In this document: piece by piece, positions 1-5,666 of the stretch
Numbering within the stretch: position 1 is the first letter of the stretch
Layout: every line of letters begins with the position of its first letter
Source of the DNA: Candidatus Saccharimonadota bacterium
Lineage (GTDB): Bacteria; Patescibacteriota; Saccharimonadia; Saccharimonadales; Saccharimonadaceae
Length of the DNA: 10,661 nt
Direction of reading: 5' to 3'
Assembly (NCBI GenBank): GCA_003545655.1
Contig: DODJ01000011.1
Location: 1-10,661 of the forward strand
Made by a program: the position numbers and the translations under genes
The notes under the pieces: model-generated
Databases searched by the model: none
What the model was told of the DNA's origin: nothing
The model's input: only the letters and a program-made list of their open reading frames with translations

Positions 1-68
1 TAAAACCTTCATTCTTTCCTCTTGGGCTCTTAGCTCTTGCACTGTAACTTTTTACTCTTCTCCCCACT
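1..68. other. Pyrimidine-rich noncoding edge upstream of avd
   Basis: The first 68 bases are rich in C and T and contain no start that could extend avd: an in-frame TAA at 45-47 blocks it. The window opens with TAA, which could be the stop of an upstream gene, but that cannot be decided from here. In many DGRs the diversified target gene lies just before avd, so this edge is the first place to look for it. No Shine-Dalgarno or convincing promoter is visible before avd. Confidence 0.4.
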
Positions 69-419
69 ATGAAACCAGATTTTATTATTTACACCCGTAT
101 GCTTGAGGTCCACCTCTGGCTGTTTGGAAAGGTAGCCACGTTTCCGAAGCAGCAACGCTTTGTTCTCGGTCAGCAAATAGAAAACAGTTCTTTGAACTGT
201 ACACGGTATATCATCGAGGCGAACAACGCGCGTGGTGCCGAGGCAACAATCCACCGCCTAAGGGCGTTAAATGTCGAACTTGAGGTGTTACGCGGGCTTC
301 TTAGGATTGCGTTTGAAATGAAGTTTCTCAATGCTCGAAGTCTAGGGTATATCACTAAGAAAATTGATGAGGTTGGTAAAATGACGGGTGGATGGACAAA
401 GAAGGTACGTAACGCTTAA
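69..419 (+). CDS. avd: Avd-like DGR accessory protein (four-helix bundle)
   Basis: This 116-residue protein resembles the Avd/23S-rRNA-intervening-sequence four-helix-bundle family. The family signature F-P-K-x-x-R-F-x-L-G-Q-x-I-E is seen at residues 25-38. The remainder is helical with many basic residues (R/K in 62-80 and 97-113). Known Avd forms a pentamer that binds the reverse transcriptase and template RNA and is needed for mutagenic retrohoming. The start at ATG 69 is the only usable one because TAA occurs in frame at 45-47; no Shine-Dalgarno precedes it. The stop (417-419) overlaps the RT stop on the other strand (416-418). Stand-alone four-helix-bundle proteins of the same fold exist inside rRNA genes, but the adjacent RT and TR make the DGR role by far the best reading. 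Confidence 0.88.
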   Translation: MKPDFIIYTRMLEVHLWLFGKVATFPKQQRFVLGQQIENSSLNCTRYIIEANNARGAEATIHRLRALNVELEVLRGLLRIAFEMKFLNARSLGYITKKIDEVGKMTGGWTKKVRNA

Positions 420-1558
420 TCAAACAGGGGGAGTTGTGTTGGTTCATGACTCTTTTTTATGTGTTGACGGTGCTTGGTGCGTACAAACTCAACAAACATA
501 TGATCATCCAGCTCGTTTCGAATCTGCTTAATTAATGGTTCGCCATTTCCGTGTCTGACGTGTGCCGACCAGGCCTGGACTGTATTTTCCAACTTTTCTT
601 CGCTCACCGCTCCGGCATGGTATCCTCGAAGGTGCCTCCGAAAGCGTTTCCTGAATCTTCGTACCGAGGCAGCTCGTACGCGTCTGCTGTGTGGATATAT
701 AACGTACCCAACAAAATCAACACCAAGATGGCTAGGGTATATCCTTACTTTTCTTGGGTTAACGGTGAGGTAAAGCTCTTCATACAGAAATGTTGTAAAC
801 TTTTGTTGCCAAGTATGAAGGGTGGCTTTATCGGTATGAAACAACAAAATATCGTCCATATAGCGAATATAAAACGGAGCGTGGAGCACTTGTTTGGCAA
901 ATAGGTCGGCTTCGTGAAGGTAGATATTAGCAAAAAGCTGGCTGGTAAGATTCCCAATAGGAATACCGCGCCGCCCTTTCGTGTGGTAATGACTATCCGC
1001 TGGAAATAGCGAGTCATGTTCGGCGCCGCTATCGCTACTGTCAATAATAACGTCCAAAAGTGCTAGCAGTCGGCGGTCGTTTACTCGTTTTTGCAAAAGT
1101 TCGCGTAGTTTAGTGTGGTTTACTGATGAATAATATTTTGAGATATCAATTTTACAGACATACAACCCCGACTGGCTTCTAAGAAAGTGCTGGACTCGTG
1201 CTACAGCCTTGTGGATACCTTTATGCGGTCGACAGGCGTAGGTGTCGCGAATGAAATGTCGCTCGTAAAAGGGGCTTAGAACGCTATGTATGGCATGATG
1301 GACAATTCTATCTCGGAAAGCTGGGGCTTCAATCATACGTACCTTTGGCTCTTTAATAATTCGACGACGGTATTTCATTGGCTGGTAGGCACCCTGGGTA
1401 AGCTCTTGTTGAATCTGCAGGAGGTCGCTCATAAAGCGGTAATTAGTGGCAGTAGCCGAGTGGCTGTTCCGCTTGCCGATAAGGGCTTTTTTATGCGCTC
1501 GCACTAATGTATCGAGCGAGGCGGTGGTAGAAAAAGCACTAGTATCCAAGCGTGTCAT
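416..1558 (-). CDS. DGR-type reverse transcriptase
   Basis: This 380-residue RNA-directed DNA polymerase would copy the template-repeat RNA into adenine-mutagenised cDNA. RT motifs appear in order: R-M-I-E-A-P (74-79) with F-R-D-R-I-V (81-86), catalytic D138 in K-I-D-I-S-K-Y-Y, the DGR-type motif 4 I-G-N-L-T-S-Q-L-F-A-N (201-211), catalytic Y-M-D-D (233-236), and G-V-D-F-V-G-Y (279-285). Group II intron and retron RTs have Q-G-x-x-x-S-P at motif 4, whereas DGR RTs have [I/V/L]-G-x-x-x-S-Q, as here; this change is linked to low fidelity at adenines. The C-terminal third is very basic (297-311), fitting nucleic-acid binding. No nuclease or integrase domain is present. The ATG (1558-1556) has no Shine-Dalgarno, but a TATACT box ends 7 bases upstream, so the mRNA may be leaderless. 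All catalytic residues are intact and there is no frameshift. Confidence 0.93.
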   Translation of the reverse strand: MTRLDTSAFSTTASLDTLVRAHKKALIGKRNSHSATATNYRFMSDLLQIQQELTQGAYQPMKYRRRIIKEPKVRMIEAPAFRDRIVHHAIHSVLSPFYERHFIRDTYACRPHKGIHKAVARVQHFLRSQSGLYVCKIDISKYYSSVNHTKLRELLQKRVNDRRLLALLDVIIDSSDSGAEHDSLFPADSHYHTKGRRGIPIGNLTSQLFANIYLHEADLFAKQVLHAPFYIRYMDDILLFHTDKATLHTWQQKFTTFLYEELYLTVNPRKVRIYPSHLGVDFVGYVIYPHSRRVRAASVRRFRKRFRRHLRGYHAGAVSEEKLENTVQAWSAHVRHGNGEPLIKQIRNELDDHMFVEFVRTKHRQHIKKSHEPTQLPLFD

Positions 1559-1564
1559 TACTAC

Positions 1565-1591
1565 TAGTATACGTCTTGAAGGCGTATACTA
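1565..1591. promoter_or_regulatory. 12-bp hairpin / inverted repeat between RT start and TR, holding two divergent TATACT boxes
   Basis: Perfect 9-base arms TAGTATACG (1565-1573) and CGTATACTA (1583-1591) extend inward by three more pairs (one G-T) to leave a three-base loop. Each arm contains TATACT: on the minus strand at 1571-1566, 7 bases from the RT ATG, and on the plus strand at 1585-1590, just before the TR. It may be a divergent promoter or operator pair, or a structural hairpin of the template RNA or RT leader. No good -35 hexamer is seen for either orientation, so the promoter reading is tentative; the inverted repeat itself is certain. Confidence 0.6.
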
Positions 1592-1612
1592 AGGGTGGTT
1601 ATCGGGCTAGAA

Positions 1613-1735
1613 GGCACTCGCGCGTTCCGACGCGGCGGCAACTGGGGCAACACGGGCAACGCCGGTGTCCTAGCGCTCAATTTGAACAACACGCCGTCGA
1701 ACACGAACTCGAACATCGGGTTTCGGGTTGCCAGG
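1613..1735 (+). repeat. DGR template repeat (TR)
   Basis: Read in frame from 1613, this stretch gives G-T-R-A-F-R-R-G-G-N-W, then a run alternating Asn with constant residues, ending I-G-F-R-V-A-R. This is the C-terminus of C-type-lectin/FGE-like DGR targets. Nine codons are AAC or AAT (1640, 1649, 1658, 1679, 1685, 1688, 1700, 1706, 1712), the standard diversifiable codon: randomising the two adenines gives NNC or NNT, which can never be a stop. The scaffold codons between them are nearly free of adenine. It is a template and not an expressed variable repeat because the frame has a stop at 1577-1579 and no start, and because its Asn codons are unmutated. Exact edges need alignment with the variable repeat, which is not in the window. 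Confidence 0.87.
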
Positions 1736-1866
1736 GATAATATCTAGCAGGTCAACTTCTAGGGGCGTGATATAAGGAGATTACGGTTTCTTTATCGGTG
1801 CCACAATAGTATCCGGCTTGAATAACCAGTCCTAGCTACTTTTGGGGTGGGACAAATACTACTGAG
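1736..1866 (+). other. Noncoding spacer downstream of TR (candidate DGR Sp region)
   Basis: About 130 bases between the end of the TR and a terminator have no credible coding frame. In the Bordetella phage DGR a spacer of similar size follows the TR and is needed for cDNA priming. Here the spacer runs away from the RT gene because the RT is inverted. That it does the same job is inferred from position and length only; no sequence match was made. Confidence 0.4.
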
Positions 1867-1895
1867 CCGTCCGATTTAGTTGCGGGCGGTTTTTT
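1867..1895 (+). terminator. Rho-independent terminator ending the TR transcript
   Basis: CCGTCCG (1867-1873) pairs with CGGGCGG (1883-1889) through seven pairs including one G-T. The loop is nine bases, and six T residues follow (1890-1895). It lies on the plus strand downstream of the TR and before the rpsO promoter, so it would define the 3' end of a TR-containing RNA. Confidence 0.75.
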
Positions 1896-1921
1896 GATAG
1901 TCTAAAGTAGCGTATACCCCC

Positions 1922-1950
1922 TTGAAAACTGTGTAAAACTCTGCTATAGT
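1922..1950 (+). promoter_or_regulatory. rpsO promoter (TTGAAA, 17-base spacer, TATAGT)
   Basis: The -35 TTGAAA (1922-1927) and -10 TATAGT (1945-1950) each match the sigma-70 consensus at five of six positions, with the optimal 17-base spacer. The -10 box ends only nine bases before the rpsO ATG, so the expected start site is almost at the start codon and the mRNA is probably leaderless or nearly so. Confidence 0.8.
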
Positions 1951-1959
1951 ACCACCTTG

Positions 1960-2226
1960 ATGATTACAGCAGAGAACAAAGCAAAGGCATTTGCCCTTAC
2001 GCAGACCCATAAAACCGACGTCGGAAGCCCACAAGCTCAGGTGTCTGTTTTGACTACGCGTATTAAAGAGGTAACCGAGCACCTGAAGGTCAATAAACAC
2101 GACCACATGGCGCGTCGCGGCCTTGTGCAAATGGTAGGGCGCCGCAAGAAACTTCTAAAGTATCTTGAGGACAAAGACTTCGAAGCTTACAAAGCTGTCG
2201 TAGCAAAACTAGGACTCCGCAAATAA
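1960..2226 (+). CDS. rpsO: 30S ribosomal protein S15
   Basis: This 88-residue primary 16S rRNA-binding protein of the small-subunit platform has the usual family length. Family landmarks are D-V-G-S-P-x-x-Q-V (20-28), T-E-H-L-K-x-x-K-x-D-H (38-48), R-R-G-L-x-x-x-V-G-R-R-K-K-L-L-x-Y-L (52-69) and the terminal L-G-L-R-K. I chose ATG 1960 over an in-frame TTG three bases earlier (1957) because ATG is the normal start and position 1957 is about where transcription should begin. There is no Shine-Dalgarno. The gene has its own promoter and terminator, so it is a single-gene transcript. In many bacteria S15 represses its own translation through a leader pseudoknot; the near-absence of a leader argues against that mechanism here. 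Confidence 0.96.
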   Translation: MITAENKAKAFALTQTHKTDVGSPQAQVSVLTTRIKEVTEHLKVNKHDHMARRGLVQMVGRRKKLLKYLEDKDFEAYKAVVAKLGLRK

Positions 2227-2242
2227 GCGGAGTTCTTTTTTT
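2213..2242 (+). terminator. Rho-independent terminator of rpsO
   Basis: ACTCCGC (2214-2220) and GCGGAGT (2227-2233) form a perfect seven-pair stem with a six-base loop that contains the rpsO stop codon. A T-rich tract follows to 2242. The terminator overlaps the last codons of rpsO. Confidence 0.85.
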
Positions 2243-2254
2243 GTTTGAAAGCTT

Positions 2255-2260
2255 TATACT
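2255..2260 (+). promoter_or_regulatory. Candidate -10 box (TATACT) for the ABC transporter operon
   Basis: TATACT ends nine bases before the ATG at 2270, the same geometry as rpsO, and no Shine-Dalgarno lies between. No recognisable -35 hexamer is found; that area is the T-tract of the rpsO terminator. This suggests a leaderless transcript starting within a few bases of the ATG. Confidence 0.5.
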
Positions 2261-2269
2261 AGCAGAAGT

Positions 2270-4078
2270 ATGGCGCCCCCTCGTAAAGACACACAGAAGC
2301 TATCGAACAAGCAGCGTATTGCCGCGCTTTTGCGTGTTGCAAAAATTAGTCATGTGGCTGCGCCGTCTATTTTATATATCCGCATCGTTAGTTCTACGCT
2401 TGATTCTGTCCTTCCTATTGCCACTACCTTTTTCGCTGCCCTTACAACGACCGAGCTTACGCAGGCTTATAACGGGGAAGAGGGCGCCGGCCAGCTGGCG
2501 ATTTTCTATGTGCTTATTACGGCGGTATTGGGGGTGGTGTCACTCGCATGGTCTCAACTCGAGAGCTATCTTGGCCGGCTTGCACGGTATAAGCTTGAGG
2601 CTGCCGTTTCCGACCAGATGACCGAGCAATTCTTAGCGCTTGAGTACTGGCGATACGACGACAAAGAGACGGCGGATTTGTTAGATAAATCACGACGCTT
2701 TTCAAATTTTTTCACCTCTATGTTTGATACGCTCGGGTCAATTTTGACCGCACTCATTGGGCTTATAAGTAGCGTAATTGCCCTTGCATTCGTCAGTTGG
2801 TGGCTTGGTATGTTGCTTCTTATTGCGGTTATTCCTGGGCTAGTGATTCAATATCGGCTTTCTAAGGCTCGTACAAATCACTGGGCACAAAATGTCGAAT
2901 CGCGCCGTAAAGCAGGGTATATTGGGTGGCAGCTTACGCAACTCACTTCGATTGCTGAGATTCGTTTATACGGTCTTGTACAATACCTACTTCAGCTACG
3001 GCAGAAGTATCGCGACATGGATGAAAGAGAGCAAATTCTTATCGAGCGTAGGTTTATCGGTCTTGAGCTCTTTGCTAATATTATCGAGGCGGTTGTAGAA
3101 GTAGTTGCGCTTATATACGTGACGCTACAAATTATCGGACACATCTTGCCGGTGGGGCAGTTCGTATTTGTACAACAAATTGTCTCACGGGGCCTAGGGA
3201 GTATGCGCAGTGTTGCGCAGAGCTTTATAACTATCGACGAAGACCTTGCGAATCTTGCGGCATACGATACGTTTATGAAGCTTCCACGTCAAGCGAGTGG
3301 CGGCCAGGAACTTACGAAGACCCCCGCTGCTATAGAAGTGGACAATGTCACCTTCTCATATCCGAATAACACAGCAGTCGTACTTAAGGAAGTAACTATG
3401 ACGGTGAAGAAGGGTGAAATTATTGCTATTGTTGGAGAGAATGGTGCGGGTAAGTCAACCCTTGTAAAACTTCTTCTCGGCTTCTATATGCCAACGAAGG
3501 GACAAATACGTGTCGGCGGTGTTCCTACTTCGGAACTTTCTATACGTACATGGCATGCTCGGGTGAGCGTCCTTCAGCAGTCTTCGCTTGATTTCGAGTA
3601 TGCACACGCGAAAGACAATGTCATTTTTGGTGATGTCGCGCGACCATTCTCGGAAAAGCGCTACGTGGCCGCACTTGAAATGGCAGAGGCACAAGAGTTT
3701 GTTGAGAAGCTACCTAAAAAAGATCAAACCTATATTTCACGGTGGATGGAAAGTGATGACGGCACACCCGGGGTGGAGTTATCCGGGGGCCAAAGGCAGC
3801 GTCTTGCTCTGGCGCGCAGCTTTTATCGTGATAGTGACGTGCTTATTCTTGATGAACCAACGAGCGCTATTGACGCCCTTGCCGAAGCGCGCATATTTAA
3901 ACGCCTCCTTACGCAAAAAGACAAGACAATTATCACAATTAGTCATCGCTTATCAACGGTTCGCCGTGCGGATCGCATTTATGTTATTGAACACGGTAAG
4001 GTTGTCGAGCAAGGCACACATTCGGAGCTTGTGAAGCAAAAAGGGGCGTACTATACGCTGTTTGAGAGCCAGCTATGA
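2270..4078 (+). CDS. ABC transporter, fused permease and ATP-binding protein (exporter type)
   Basis: This 602-residue half-transporter would act as a dimer in the cytoplasmic membrane. The N-terminal half (about 30-330) is a transmembrane domain with hydrophobic segments near 34-60, 76-96, 152-176, 179-196 and 266-300. The C-terminal ATPase (about 355-602) has Walker A G-E-N-G-A-G-K-S (389-396), a Q-loop near Q436, signature L-S-G-G-Q (504-508), Walker B V-L-I-L-D-E-P (524-530) with catalytic E529, and the switch histidine H559. All ATPase motifs are intact. The segment 491-503 (R-W-M-E-S-D-D-G-T-P-G-V-E) before the signature is longer than in many exporters. The architecture is the MsbA/lipid- or peptide-exporter type; the substrate cannot be told from sequence. 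The last bases overlap the next gene by ATGA, suggesting translational coupling. Confidence 0.9.
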   Translation: MAPPRKDTQKLSNKQRIAALLRVAKISHVAAPSILYIRIVSSTLDSVLPIATTFFAALTTTELTQAYNGEEGAGQLAIFYVLITAVLGVVSLAWSQLESYLGRLARYKLEAAVSDQMTEQFLALEYWRYDDKETADLLDKSRRFSNFFTSMFDTLGSILTALIGLISSVIALAFVSWWLGMLLLIAVIPGLVIQYRLSKARTNHWAQNVESRRKAGYIGWQLTQLTSIAEIRLYGLVQYLLQLRQKYRDMDEREQILIERRFIGLELFANIIEAVVEVVALIYVTLQIIGHILPVGQFVFVQQIVSRGLGSMRSVAQSFITIDEDLANLAAYDTFMKLPRQASGGQELTKTPAAIEVDNVTFSYPNNTAVVLKEVTMTVKKGEIIAIVGENGAGKSTLVKLLLGFYMPTKGQIRVGGVPTSELSIRTWHARVSVLQQSSLDFEYAHAKDNVIFGDVARPFSEKRYVAALEMAEAQEFVEKLPKKDQTYISRWMESDDGTPGVELSGGQRQRLALARSFYRDSDVLILDEPTSAIDALAEARIFKRLLTQKDKTIITISHRLSTVRRADRIYVIEHGKVVEQGTHSELVKQKGAYYTLFESQL

Positions 4079-4458
4079 CGCAATGGGAATCTGGTCGCGA
4101 GTCTGGCCTACTTGATGATATTATCGCTGGTAGAAAAACTATCGAAGGACGGCTAAATAAAGGAAAGTTTGCCGAGTATGCTATAGGCGATACCGTATCG
4201 TTGCGACGGGATATACGGGGTGAGGACGGTGTGCTACACGACGGTGAACCTCATGCGGCACAGGTGGAAATTACGGCAATTCGCCAGTATCCTGACTTCT
4301 TATCTATGGTTCAAGCTGAAGGGTATAAAAAAGTTATTCCTTCTGCAAAGGGTGCGGAAGATGCGGCCACCGAGTATACTAAGTACTATAGCCCCGACGA
4401 CCAGGCGCGGTATGGGGTGCTTGCAATAGAAATTATCCCAATTATACGTAAGGAGTAA
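4075..4458 (+). CDS. ASCH-domain protein
   Basis: This 127-residue protein matches the ASCH fold, a PUA-like beta-barrel thought to bind RNA or nucleotides. Seen in the sequence: G-R-K-T-I-E-G-R-L-N-K-G-K-F (19-32), G-D-T-V (38-41), V-E-I-T-A-I-R-Q-Y (64-72), and a C-terminal Y-Y-S-P-D-D-Q-A-R-Y-G-V-L-A-I-E-I (104-120). One ASCH protein, E. coli YqfB, is an N4-acetylcytidine amidohydrolase. The K-T here aligns with its Lys-Thr region, but the position of its catalytic Thr24 appears to be Glu24, so that activity should not be assumed. The start overlaps the ABC gene stop by four bases, so the two are probably made together. Its specific role is unknown. Confidence 0.82.
   Translation: MTQWESGRESGLLDDIIAGRKTIEGRLNKGKFAEYAIGDTVSLRRDIRGEDGVLHDGEPHAAQVEITAIRQYPDFLSMVQAEGYKKVIPSAKGAEDAATEYTKYYSPDDQARYGVLAIEIIPIIRKE
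4450..4455 (+). promoter_or_regulatory. Shine-Dalgarno AAGGAG for the FKBP gene
   Basis: AAGGAG lies five bases before ATG 4461 and overlaps the end of the ASCH gene. It fixes this start and shows that internal genes of the operon use classical ribosome binding, unlike the first gene. Confidence 0.85.
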
Positions 4459-4460
4459 CA

Positions 4461-4844
4461 ATGGCCTACGAAGGAACCAAATTACACAACTTTGAACCAC
4501 GCACCGAACCACTAAAGGAGCTTGAGAGTATTGATATTGAAGTGGGCACAGGGGAAGAAGTAAAACCTGGCGCCACTATTACCGCACATTACACGGGTGC
4601 CCTCGTAAAGAATGGCATTATTTTTCAAAGTAGCCACGATTTTGGCGACGCTGTAACCTTTGGGCTTAGTCAAGTGATCGCAGGGTGGACGCGTGGTGTA
4701 CCCGGTATGAAGGTTGGAGGAACACGGCGACTTATTATTCCAGCCGAGCAAGCATATGGCGCTTCAAGCCCGGCAAAGAACATCCCTGCCAATAGCGATC
4801 TGGTGTTCGACATCGACCTTGTAGCCATTCCAAACAACGGGTAA
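4461..4844 (+). CDS. FKBP-type peptidyl-prolyl cis-trans isomerase
   Basis: This 127-residue FKBP domain would catalyse cis-trans isomerisation of proline peptide bonds. It shows G-A-T-I-T-A-H-Y-T-G (37-46, pocket Tyr44), F55-Q-S-S, V-I-A-G-W (72-76, pocket Trp76), G-V-P-G-M-K-V-G-G (79-87), L-I-I-P-A-E-Q-A-Y-G (91-100, pocket Tyr99), and a final L-V-F-D-I-D-L-V (114-121). There is no signal peptide or lipobox, so it is probably cytoplasmic. In the usual F-D-S-S motif the Asp is Gln56 here; that Asp lies in the active-site pocket of FKBP12, so catalytic efficiency may differ. It is the third gene after the ABC transporter and ASCH genes, with a strong Shine-Dalgarno and only two bases between stop and start. 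Confidence 0.93.
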   Translation: MAYEGTKLHNFEPRTEPLKELESIDIEVGTGEEVKPGATITAHYTGALVKNGIIFQSSHDFGDAVTFGLSQVIAGWTRGVPGMKVGGTRRLIIPAEQAYGASSPAKNIPANSDLVFDIDLVAIPNNG

Positions 4845-4869
4845 ACAGTGCTACAATAGCCACTAAGAA

Positions 4870-4884
4870 TATACTAGGGGAGGG
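4870..4884 (+). promoter_or_regulatory. TATACT box and G-rich Shine-Dalgarno before the pilin-like gene
   Basis: TATACT (4870-4875) is followed by a GGGGAGGG run (4877-4884) ending two bases before ATG 4887. The GGAGG core is a credible ribosome-binding site with short spacing. The TATACT may be chance: no -35 is seen, and a start site placed downstream of it would remove the Shine-Dalgarno from the mRNA. Confidence 0.4.
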
Positions 4885-4886
4885 TA

Positions 4887-5618
4887 ATGCGACACTACAC
4901 TAGGAAAAAGGCGGGCTTTACTATCGTTGAGTTGCTTATTGTTATTGTAGTGATCGCCATCTTAGCAGCGATTACTATCGTCGCCTATACAGGCATTCAA
5001 GAACGGGCACGTACGTCTGCCCAGCTTAGCGAGCTCAGTCAATTACAGCGCACTATACAGGTAGATGTGTTACAAACTACAGGGACTGAAATCTCTATCG
5101 GTACACCAGTAGTATACGCCCAAGGCGCTACAGGGTCGTTTCCACTTAGCACTCCTATAGAATCTGCTCAAGAGATAACCTTATACGGGGTGTTTGATAG
5201 CGGAAATACTCTGACAGCCTACGATTGGTGGACGATTATTTCATTAAGCCCGAATAGCACTAATAACTCTTTAAGAATCCGAACCGGGGCTAGCGGCAGT
5301 AACACGGCGCGCATATATCACGCCGCCTCTTCGTATACGAACCGCGATCTTACGCAGAGTGGCGTCCTTAACAATACAGCGCGCCATATTGGGTGGGCTG
5401 CAACAACAGCAAGTACGGTGTATGGCGGTTTTGATAACGGTCCCGTATTAAGTAATTCAATCCCTGCGCATACTGGCCGAAGCTTCGTTTCAGTCGATCA
5501 TAATTCTACAGCAGGCTTTACGAGCGTTGCTTCGCTCGTTTTCCCCGAATACCATGATGCCCAAACGCGCACGGCTATTATCCAGTGGCTTAACGAAGAA
5601 TACAACGTCGGGTTATAA
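4887..5618 (+). CDS. Type IV prepilin-like protein with large C-terminal (LamG-like?) domain
   Basis: This 243-residue protein has a class III signal: a basic leader M-R-H-Y-T-R-K-K-A-G, then F11-T-I-V-E15 and a hydrophobic helix to about residue 34. A prepilin peptidase would cut between G10 and F11; Glu at mature position +5 is the hallmark residue. The mature protein would be assembled into a pilus or pseudopilus on the cell surface. Residues 40-243 are Ser/Thr/Asn-rich with beta-type patterning. The end (V-F-P-E-Y-H-D-A-Q-T-R-T-A-I-I-Q-W-L-N, 216-234) resembles the last strand and helix of LamG/concanavalin-like domains; that assignment is by eye only. Type IV pili are widespread in CPR bacteria and serve attachment and DNA uptake. 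No other pilus assembly genes are in the window. Confidence 0.85.
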   Translation: MRHYTRKKAGFTIVELLIVIVVIAILAAITIVAYTGIQERARTSAQLSELSQLQRTIQVDVLQTTGTEISIGTPVVYAQGATGSFPLSTPIESAQEITLYGVFDSGNTLTAYDWWTIISLSPNSTNNSLRIRTGASGSNTARIYHAASSYTNRDLTQSGVLNNTARHIGWAATTASTVYGGFDNGPVLSNSIPAHTGRSFVSVDHNSTAGFTSVASLVFPEYHDAQTRTAIIQWLNEEYNVGL

Positions 5619-5623
5619 AAGTC

Positions 5624-5660
5624 ATTAAAATAGTTAAAAACGTTTTAATAATGTTATAAT
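5624..5660 (+). promoter_or_regulatory. Promoter with palindromic candidate operator for the antitoxin-toxin pair
   Basis: A consensus TATAAT (5655-5660) sits six bases before the antitoxin ATG at 5667. Immediately upstream are TTAAAA (5634-5639) and TTTTAA (5643-5648), inverted arms around ACG, plus an additional ATTAAAA (5624-5630) paired with TTTTAAT (5643-5649). The arms cover the -35 position, which fits autorepression by the AbrB-fold antitoxin. The repeats are seen; the operator role is inferred from how such modules are usually controlled. Confidence 0.6.
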
Positions 5661-5666
5661 ACAATT

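Larger units (their letters stand above)
69..1895. mobile_element. Diversity-generating retroelement (DGR) cassette: avd, reverse transcriptase, template repeat
   Basis: Three parts typical of a DGR lie together: an Avd-like four-helix-bundle protein, a reverse transcriptase with the DGR-type motif 4 (I-G-N-L-T-S-Q), and a noncoding stretch that reads as the variable C-terminus of a C-type-lectin-fold protein rich in AAC codons. In known DGRs the RT-Avd complex copies the template RNA with errors at adenines, and the cDNA replaces the homologous variable repeat in a target gene. The order here is avd (+), RT (-), TR (+), so RT is inverted relative to the other two parts. No variable repeat or target gene is inside the window. 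Identification rests on motif recognition; the limits are those of the outermost recognised parts. Confidence 0.9.

Noticed and set aside
551..1507. Plus-strand open frames inside the RT gene (551-904 and 1286-1507)
   Set aside because: They are antisense shadows of the well-supported RT with no recognisable domain.
416..1558. Reverse transcriptase as a retron or group II intron enzyme
   Set aside because: Motif 4 is I-G-N-L-T-S-Q rather than Q-G-x-x-x-S-P, no maturase or endonuclease domain follows, no retron msr/msd-like region is seen, and avd and TR are adjacent.
1552..1740. A 62-codon plus-strand open frame across the template repeat
   Set aside because: It is not in the frame that yields R-G-G-N-W ... 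I-G-F-R-V-A, has no family resemblance, and overlaps the RT start and the hairpin.
1580..1747. The AAC-rich stretch as an expressed variable repeat at the end of a target gene
   Set aside because: The frame is closed upstream by TGA at 1577-1579, has no plausible start or ribosome-binding site, and its Asn codons are all unmutated, as expected for a template.
1748..1866. CRISPR array or tandem repeats in the noncoding part
   Set aside because: No regularly spaced direct repeats are visible.
4076..4078. UGA recoding as in Gracilibacteria or Absconditabacteria
   Set aside because: TGA ends the ABC transporter at the expected length and overlaps the next start; no in-frame TGA interrupts any conserved domain.
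4887..5618. The pilin-like protein as the DGR target
   Set aside because: Its C-terminus has no match to the template repeat and lacks the I-G-F-R-V-A end.
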